Part shown: positions 57,512 to 64,000 of the stretch, one piece after another | How the letters are laid out: each line of letters begins with the position of its first letter | Position numbering within the stretch: position 1 is the stretch's first letter | Assembly (NCBI GenBank): GCA_019055375.1 | Contig: JAHQIW010007006.1 | Coordinates: 1-64,000 of the forward strand | DNA: 64,000 bases | Direction: 5' to 3' | From: Parelaphostrongylus tenuis | Taxonomy: Eukaryota > Nematoda > Chromadorea > Rhabditida > Metastrongylidae | The notes under the pieces: generated by a model | The model's input: the letters and a program-made list of their open reading frames with translations, nothing else | Told to the model about the DNA's origin: nothing | The model's database searches: none | Translations under genes and position numbers: made by a program

Positions 57512-58219
57512 CTGATACTTCAGAGAAACATGTGTAGAGAGAAGTAAGAGACTTTTTTATTATCACTAACCACTCCCTTTTTATACTCTTATTTCGTATA
57601 ATCTTCTCCCTTGTCTCACTTATGCTGTCGGACGCCTTCTAAATTTTGGTGTACCTGGCGTATATAGAATTAGATAGTCTATTTTCGTGAATAGCAAAGA
57701 ATAGCGTTTGAATAACCTCACTAAACTGTTTTTCTAATAAGAAAGAATCATGCATTACTTCTGCTCCTATTCTTCTTGTCCTCCTTCTTCTTCTTCTTAC
57801 AAACTGAGTGGTGGAAGTGATAATAGTTTGGCGGGTGGTGTGCTGAGTACAGTCAGTGTAGTAGATCATCACTGCTTGAACTGTTCAACTTTCTCAGCAA
57901 CTAAGAATACTGAGTTATGTGCAAAATATTCGACATCGAGCGAGAGTCGAGCTTGCATCTTACATCATATCGATATCGCGTGATATCACTGCACTCTTGG
58001 TGCCACCACTCTGCTAGCGTTCCTTCTCCAATTAACGAAGCTGTCAGCAACCAACTTTCAAGGACTTTCGTCAGGTTAGCACGTATGGGTATTGATCCTA
58101 GCTACGTTGACAACTTTACTTCATTTCCCAGCAGCTGCTGTGCAACGTGTGGTCGAATGTAAACAAACAAGGGCATTGGCTGTTTCTTGTTGGTTGCGTT
58201 TCAAGATATTTTTGTGTGT
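57512..58219. other. Unassigned span
   Basis: Short frames on both strands at 57,639-58,162. A CTT/CTC-rich microsatellite-like run lies at 57,765-57,800. 57,093-57,399 is AT-rich with nothing recognisable. Confidence 0.3.
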
Positions 58220-58878
58220 TGAAAAGCTACTTATCCTCCCAGTCAGAGTTTGAGGCTAGTCTGGTACCAATTTACCAACCCCAAAAGGTTGTACGCTTGG
58301 TGAGCCATGAGCGCGAGATCGAACCAATGACCTCGTGTGCTATGCAGAGCACCTCTAACCACTGCACCACGTGTGCTTCAGTGATACCGTAAAGCGAAAG
58401 TATTTCCACAACCTACACAACAAAAAAATGAATTACGTGCAAATAGCATCACAGAAGACGAAAAAGTAGAAACTGCTGTAAGACAGCATTCGAAAAAAAT
58501 GACACGAAAGCGTTCCAAAGGACATTTATTGGCATATGTGGAGCAGTCACAACAAATAAACTGTTTTTCTAGTGAGTATACACGAAGTCGTTGACAGTAA
58601 TATTTCCCCAATACATCTTAGTCAATTTTCGGACTCTCTGGCCTTTCTAAAGCATGAAAAGGTTGAATTAATTCACAGAAAATTTGATATATAGAATACT
58701 AAGTGTGTACGCTGGGCAAGTGATTGACAAAAAGATGCTCATCAATTCGGAATCTATGCTTTACATGCACATATGATATATGATGTGTACATGATTATAC
58801 ATGCATATATGTATGCATCTGTATTTATACGTGTATGTACGAGAAAACGGCTTTTCATTTGAAGCATATTTGTTTGAA

Positions 58879-58982
58879 TGCAACTTCCTTCCTTATCTCG
58901 CTGCGCCATCTCTCTGCCGACTGCTTGTCTCGCGCCGTCTGATGGCTCCTCCAAATTCGATGCATCATGGATGTCAAATTTT
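58879..58982 (-). other. 104-bp ultra-conserved island, D2 copy B
   Basis: One mismatch in 104 bp to the inverse of 28,117-28,220. Here the minus-strand frame is open through the island and 20 codons beyond (DIHDASNLEEPSDGARQ, EMAQRDKEGSC, then TNMLQMKSRFLVHTRI), and an upstream GTTTGCAG could be its acceptor. Another minus frame (HRIWRSHQTARDKQSAERW) is open too. Which frame, if any, is translated is unknown. Confidence 0.6.
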
Positions 58983-59249
58983 GGGTCATCTCGATCCCTG
59001 CAAACAATTTCGGATTACTATGAATATCGTAAACATTATAAAGTGAACTCAACGACAAATGTTACGACGACGAAGGATGGGTATCATAGGCATCCATAAA
59101 CGTTAGCTTTCTATATCATCTCCGAAGAGACTCCCTCCTTCCTCCTCTTTAACATCACCATTATCATTACTGCATCATCATTACTGCGACTCTATAATCA
59201 TAATTTCGATTTAGTGTGATTATTAAGGTCCACGTCGGAAGAATGAGCG

Positions 59250-61140
59250 ACTGTCGACAATCCAATCAGCTCAATTTGGCTCTGAATAGTTTAAAAGCGC
59301 CAAATATTATCCCAAAAATAATCTTTTATCACCTTCGTCTTAAATAATCACTGAAAGAATTACATTAACGATTCATATCTTACTCTAATCAAAGCAGACA
59401 AAAGTTTAAACGTCGATTAAAACAAAGAGAACACTTGCTGGCCAGCTGTGCAAAAGAGCAGAAGAGTTCGACAATTGACGATCATCAACGTAGCTACTCC
59501 CATCTCAGCCATTGTGAATTTATCAGAATCAAAGAACATGTCTTTTAAGACTACAAAATACATTGAATTCTTGAACTTCAACAAGATATAAGGCTATGAA
59601 AATGGTAGGAGGAAACGAAAGTGACATGCTCGAATATTCTCAGCTTTATATGAAGGTGCGCCAGAAGAACTAGTGATATTTACGAAACACTGATGTGGTT
59701 ATAAGCAAGAGGCTTGTAGAAACTAACAATAAGAAATGAATATTCAAGAATGATAAACACCTTTACTTCACTGCACTGTACAGTCTCTAGAACACTAATA
59801 CTGATGAATTCGCGCTTACACGTGAAGGCACAATGGACACGAAACCATTGCCACCCACTTCGGGTTTTTGGAAGAACCATATTATTATTCAAAGAAATCA
59901 AAGAAATAGAAAGGCTACTTGAAATCCTCACAGTGAGGCCATGAAAAAAGCACTTCATAAAAAAGTACATAACTTACACAGACTAATTGAAGCCCGTAAG
60001 TATTTCTTATTACGAAATCGGCTGCGTTAATCCAGTAATACACAAGAAGGAGTAATCAGTTCTCGTTTTTGGTGGCCTGCGTTTAAACAGATCTTCACTT
60101 CACGTAATTGAAGGTGATCAAAAGAAAGAGCCCCGAAAAATATTTTGTAAAAGTCATTTATGGCATTCAGTTCTTAGATGCTCAAAAGTTATATACTCAC
60201 GAGCTTCACCACATGGCAAAAAAATAAGGTTGGGGAACAAATGAAAAAATACTAACGAATAAGTGACTTACGTGATTATTATGCTTAGCCTGATTGAATC
60301 ACATAGCCATGAACGATCACTTGGTAAATTCGCAACCGCCAAATGACCATGATGCGAAGGGCCGCTATAAATGTAGAAACCATACTTTCGAAAAATGTAC
60401 TGTAAGCTCAACTGATCTATTAACATACACCTAGAGTGAATTTGAGAATTATACCGAGAAAAACCCAAAGGCCGTGACAATCACGATCTAACGAATACGA
60501 AAGACGTAAGGAATTTTCCACATATAGCTTGTTCAACCCCTGTCCACTCAAGATTCTCAAATGTTGACAGCACATTCCTAAAAAAGTGGTAACTCAGCAA
60601 ACCCACTCCAAAGGACAACATGTGCACAGCTTTTGATATCACAAAAGACAGAGAAAATACAATACAAAAAGGAAAAAAGCAGAAATGCTAATCACCTTGC
60701 GACTGCATGGATTGATGTTTTTGGAAGGTTATAAATCTCAAATATCACTGCTTCTACGAGGAATGAAAGTCACCTCCTAAAAAAAGTGGCTTTTGTGGTG
60801 AAACAAAAAAAACTATGAAAGTAGAAGAACTGTTAAGAACTCAAGAAATTCCGTGAATTAAAATCACAGTCAAATATATCGATGAGGCACACACGAGGCT
60901 CGTCATTTGCAATATGGCAAACACTAAAAATGACACCTCAAAACTTTATTATAAGTAATGCGCATCACCAATAACCTAACTTGCTCGCTTGTTAAACTCC
61001 ATGTTAGAAAATAAAAGTAAATAAACTATATACCAATCAACGCAGGAGAAGACGGCTTTTAAATGAGCCCAAAAGCACAAAAAAGGGTCAACATTCAACA
61101 AAGTTACAAGCATTTTTTTAGCTTTTTCCCATCCTATTAG
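59250..61140. other. Segment present only in D2 copy B
   Basis: No counterpart in copy A. Its right end (60,935-61,140) repeats 18,745-18,915 in the same orientation. No recognisable gene. Frames at 59,680-59,970 (-) and 60,268-60,480 (-) are short and featureless. Either an insertion in B or a deletion in A. Confidence 0.5.
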
Positions 61141-62344
61141 GAATTTTGGAAACAATATGAGCATCACGGAGCCGCATGCACCTCGAACATTAGACTTACA
61201 TTATTTACAGAAAGCATGACACAGTGAAGAATGCTTTGGATGAAAATTGCGCATAAGACTATGTGTTGGCTCATGAACAAAGTTGCTGGTATTTCGAAAC
61301 CTCAACTAAACTAAGACAACTTGTACTGCGCAAACCTCTCGATTCTTCAAATAAAATAAGATGAAATCTATAGAAACTATTTCACGTACACTTTTAGCGA
61401 AATCAGCTGTGGTGAAGGAACAAATAATCTTGTTGCTGATGTTTTACATATGATGAAAAGGGTCATTGAGATGTCAGTTCTAAGCACACCTTTGAAAGAA
61501 TTAAATCTCTGGCTTTGCCAAGTGCGTCTTTGTAGAAGTCCGAAAAATTTTGCTCTACATCTTCATCAGCACTACAGCGAACATGTTGAGGGTTCGCTCA
61601 TTCTTCGCGTGAATCAAGATTGTCGGAAAAGCTGTCACGTCGCGTCAAACTCTACAATCTTTTATTCTGAAACATCGGTGCCTTTTGAACATAATGCTGG
61701 GCTTTGTCTCCATATTATATAACAGATCAAAATGCAGTCTGATAAGCGCACTTTGTGAGCGAGTTCAGTCTCACATTGTTGATGTTTCACTTTTTTGTTA
61801 GAAAACAACCCTTAAGACATAAATGCAAAAGGCGTCAACTCCAACTGTATTTGACACGTTTCAAAGTATCTTTTCGCTACGTGAACCTATGTGGATCGAT
61901 TTTCATAAACTCTTGTGCTAGAATAACTCAATTTCTCATCGAAAGAACTTTTGTAAACATTTCACTAAGAGTAATAAGCTCAAGTGTCTTTACGTGTAAC
62001 ATGCAACCGCATTTCAGGAATGCAGCACGTGAGCCGTTGGATCCTTGAAGAGGAGCTACTTTATCAAACTATTGGCATTTATTCAATAGTTGAGTTCAAA
62101 TGAATTCGGACAGTATAATATATTTCCAAATGGCTTGCTTTGTACGCTGTAACAGTCAAGTAAAATTCTGTCCCATGCTGCCGAATTGTCGAATAGTTGA
62201 AATTTGAGGTATATGACATCTTTTAAAAGTTTAGCAGAAGAGCTTTAATGAGCGAGAAATGCCCGTGTGTGCAAGACAATCTTATTTTTGCCTAAGTACA
62301 CTAAATTATGCGATTGGGATAGTGTACAGTTTTCAAATATTTAC

Positions 62345-62419
62345 ATCATCACCATTTTCGACAGCGGATTGAAACTCATACTCACTCCCAACGACGAATT
62401 ACCAATCTTTCCAGGTCAT
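62345..62419 (-). pseudogene. Broken 25-codon exon (D2 copy B)
   Basis: Minus strand, acceptor ATTCTGCAGGTAG, then ATGACCTGGAAAGATTGG and one stop (TAA at codon 7), then FVVGSEYEFQSAVENGDD. The donor has become GTAAAT. Same length as the copy at 26,425-26,499, with the stop in a different codon, so the two copies were inactivated independently or after separation. Confidence 0.55.
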
Positions 62420-62518
62420 CTACCTGCAGAATAAAGCCACAAGCGTAATTAGACGTCAGGCGTTGTAGGACATCTGATAGAGAAAAAAAAATTCTCCTAA
62501 GGACTCATTTGTATTTAG

Positions 62519-62702
62519 TAGAGCGCGTGTGACGCAGTGGTTAGAGGTGCTCTGCGACACACACGCTGCCGGCCGACTGGGGGCCGACTGTTGGATTTCG
62601 CGCTCAAAGCTCATCAAGCCTTCTATTTCTTTGGGGTAGAAGATTGGTATCGCACTTGTCTGGGAGTATGCCAGCATATATATATATATATATATATATA
62701 TC
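62519..62702 (+). mobile_element. tRNA-headed SINE 5' part plus (TA)n microsatellite
   Basis: Head AGAGCGCGTGTGACGCAGTG, GTTAGAGGTGCTCTGCGACA, body to TGGTATCGCACTTGTCTGGG, then a (TA)n run at 62,674-62,702. The 3' half is missing. Confidence 0.8.
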
Positions 62703-63071
62703 ATTTAAGTGGCTGGTAAGATTAACAACGAAGAGGTGTCTATAGGTATGACAACAACGAAGACAAGTTCAACAATGAAGTCACTACACTTTGAAAAGTC
62801 AACTTTCCTCCAACTTTAGCATAATCAGTTGATGAAAAAATCTATTCGGTTAACGATTCGATGTCTTCATCTTGAGCAAAGCCATTGATTCGAGTCAGTT
62901 GCCCACAGCAGTGCACCCTCGTGTGGAGATTTTCGCCTAAGGTTTTGAAGAACACGAAGACGTCGAAACTTCGACCGAATCGGTCTACCTGTAGACCTTG
63001 TGATAATGGCTGAATCATAAAAGAAAGTATTATCATTTGTGATGTCGTTTCTACACAGTCGCAACTCCAAC
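62703..63071 (-). other. PLE-like 3' relic and unassigned sequence
   Basis: 62,788-62,835 resembles 37,797-37,840 (AAAAGT(C/T)(A/G)ACTTTC, GCATAATCA(G/A)TTGAT), the flank and 3' end of PLE-1. 62,840-63,070 is open on two minus frames but has no recognisable kinase continuation: the expected activation-loop residues after the exon at 63,072 are absent. Confidence 0.35.
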
Positions 63072-63168
63072 CTGCCACGATGAACTTCTCGAGTATCGCC
63101 CACAACGAGGATGTTTTCCGGTTTGAGATCTCGATGAAGTACCCAGTTTGAATGAAGATAATGTATTC
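63072..63168 (-). CDS. cdk-8: Catalytic-loop exon of a CDK8/19-type protein kinase
   Basis: Minus strand. Reads [17 protein letters not shown] then [14 protein letters not shown], i.e. the kinase subdomain VI catalytic loop with HRD and the lysine and asparagine of KPEN. The [10 protein letters not shown] signature is characteristic of CDK8/CDK19, the Mediator kinase that pairs with cyclin C in the nucleus (family knowledge). The family usually has KPAN, so KPEN differs. Acceptor TATTCTTCTAG and donor GGCAG|GTTGGA fit an intact 97-nt exon (phase 1 in, 2 out). No other kinase exon is recognisable downstream in this window, so it is either separated by a very long intron or an isolated duplicated exon. 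Confidence 0.65.
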
Positions 63169-63334
63169 CTAGAAGAATACAAAATAATACCGACAATCGC
63201 AGTCCATCGGAAAAAAACCTTAACAGTGCATCTCATGCGTGACAAATCTTCAAAGAAATATTAATTCAAAAGACCATATTCTTATAAACCTCCGCTATAG
63301 TAGTTATAATATGTAAAGTTCATCGATTCACACT

Positions 63335-63480
63335 GATTAGCCGGCGCACGTGTTTAGGCTCAGAAGGTGTAGTCGCTGAAACGTCAGCCATAGCAACTAC
63401 TACTATCCCCATTATTATTGCTGCTACTACTTCTAAAACTAATATCAAGCACGCGTCGGCTAAACAGATTAAGCGCATAA
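63335..63480 (+). mobile_element. Penelope-like element 3' UTR relic
   Basis: GGCTCAGAAGGTGTAGTCGC then TGAAACGTCAGCCATAGC corresponds to the PLE 3' signature at 40,000-40,025. Ends ACGCGTCGGCTAAACAGATT, matching CGCGTCAGCTAATCAAGAT of PLE-3. Interrupted by an ACT/TTA-rich stretch. No ORF. Confidence 0.5.
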
Positions 63481-63515
63481 GATTTGTATATGTGTAAGGA
63501 AGCGTGACAGCGAAA

Positions 63516-63815
63516 GAACGCGTATAGCGCAGTGGTTACGGGCGAGTGCTTTGCGGCACGCACGTAGTAAGTTAATCGATGCTCGATGGTTCGATCCGGC
63601 AGCCAACAGTCACTCAGCCTTCCATCCCTCAGGGGTGAGTAGATTGCTACCACACCTGCTGGGAATTATAGCAACCCTGATTTGATACATTAGCAAGCCG
63701 CCTAAAGTCATTGTAAAGACTAAATATGCATTCATTAACCTCAAACGATGTTAGATATATTTGAATGCATGGCACACACTTCAGGGATTAATCAGAGCCG
63801 AGAGCTTTAGCTGTT
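63516..63815 (+). mobile_element. tRNA-headed SINE, copy 8
   Basis: Head ACGCGTATAGCGCAGTGGTT, box B GATGGTTCGATCCGGC, body ATTGTAAAGACTAAATATGC, tail TTTGAATGCATGGCACACAC then TTCAGGGATTAATCAGAGCC and GAGAGCTTTAGC. Full length by comparison with the copy at 37,450-37,753. 63,816-64,000 holds nothing recognisable. Confidence 0.85.
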
Positions 63816-64000
63816 GTCCTTATAGAAGCGTCAGCCAAAGAAGAGAAAGCGATGAATAAGGCAAAACAAAGGAAAAGTCGGACTTCTTTAGCCGTGTCAA
63901 AAAATCTTCACACAACACAAAAGCGTCGAGGAAATAGGCTCTCTTCACCGCTGAATGAACGCAAAAACCTCCGACTTGTGCTGACCGTTTAGAATGTGGT

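Larger units (their letters stand above)
58220..62510 (-). repeat. Inverted segmental duplication D2, copy B
   Basis: Reverse complement collinear with 26,336-28,870. It begins at the low-coordinate end with the 5' part of the SINE (58,222-58,380, minus; box B inverse GGGATCGAACC-like GCGCGAGATCGAACCAATGA). It includes the island at 58,879-58,982, resumes after a B-only 1.9-kb segment at about 61,140, and ends with the pseudo-exon at 62,345-62,419 near 62,500. Confidence 0.85.

Noticed and set aside
62673..62702. (TA)n as a regulatory element
   Set aside because: Simple microsatellite directly at the end of a truncated SINE, most easily explained as tail or slippage sequence.
1..64000. CRISPR arrays, bacterial operons, prophage or attachment sites
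   Set aside because: No regularly spaced short repeats, no ribosome-binding-site-led gene strings, and all mobile elements are eukaryotic types.

Overview
This is AT-rich eukaryotic DNA dominated by transposable elements. It looks like a strongylid nematode, most likely a hookworm of the Ancylostoma type. The evidence is an RTE-clade LINE with an AP endonuclease and reverse transcriptase like those abundant in hookworms, many mariner relics, tRNA-headed SINEs, and short candidate exons with nematode-type splice sites (TTTTCAG acceptors, GTAAGT donors) scattered in large non-coding spans. There is no bacterial operon structure, CRISPR array or convincing intact gene. The window reads best as intronic or intergenic DNA with a few host exons.

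Layout. 1-2.0 kb: 5'-truncated RTE LINE (+). 2-9 kb: MITEs, a SINE, a diverged tandem duplication and mariner-derived foldback elements. 9-18.3 kb: palindromic 'R' elements, two SINEs, a hairpin MITE, and the first copy of inverted duplication D1 (13.0-14.4 kb), which carries a small terminal exon. 22.4-23.1 kb: RTE 5' fragment (-). 24-29 kb: mariner arms, pseudo-exons and copy A of inverted duplication D2, ending in a SINE. 30.4-33.7 kb: foldback MITE, mariner transposase pseudogene (-) and RTE endonuclease fragment (+). 36-40.1 kb: mariner relic, SINE with target-site duplication, and three 5'-truncated Penelope-like element (PLE) 3' ends, two forming perfect inverted arms about 2 kb apart. 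40.3-43.9 kb: a 527-bp insertion and a chain of candidate host exons (+). 46-50.2 kb: R element, a decayed RTE copy (-) interrupted by a 624-bp retrozyme-like insertion with two hammerhead ribozymes, then the second D1 copy (-). 50.4-57.1 kb: MITEs, R and mariner relics, and the most complete RTE copy (-). 57.4 kb: Ser/Lys-rich candidate exon (-). 58.2-62.5 kb: D2 copy B (-). 62.5-63.8 kb: SINEs, PLE relics and a CDK8-type kinase exon (-).

The most notable item is at 48,396-49,019. A ~283-nt unit carrying a consensus hammerhead ribozyme is present as a tandem-plus-inverted array whose unit boundaries fall at the predicted self-cleavage site. It is flanked by a 12-bp target-site duplication inside an RTE ORF. 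This is what integration of reverse-transcribed concatemeric or circular ribozyme RNA (a retrozyme) would leave, and PLEs, the proposed drivers of metazoan retrozymes, lie in the same window. All family assignments were made by reading and by hand alignment within the window. Copy boundaries are approximate unless a target-site duplication is stated.
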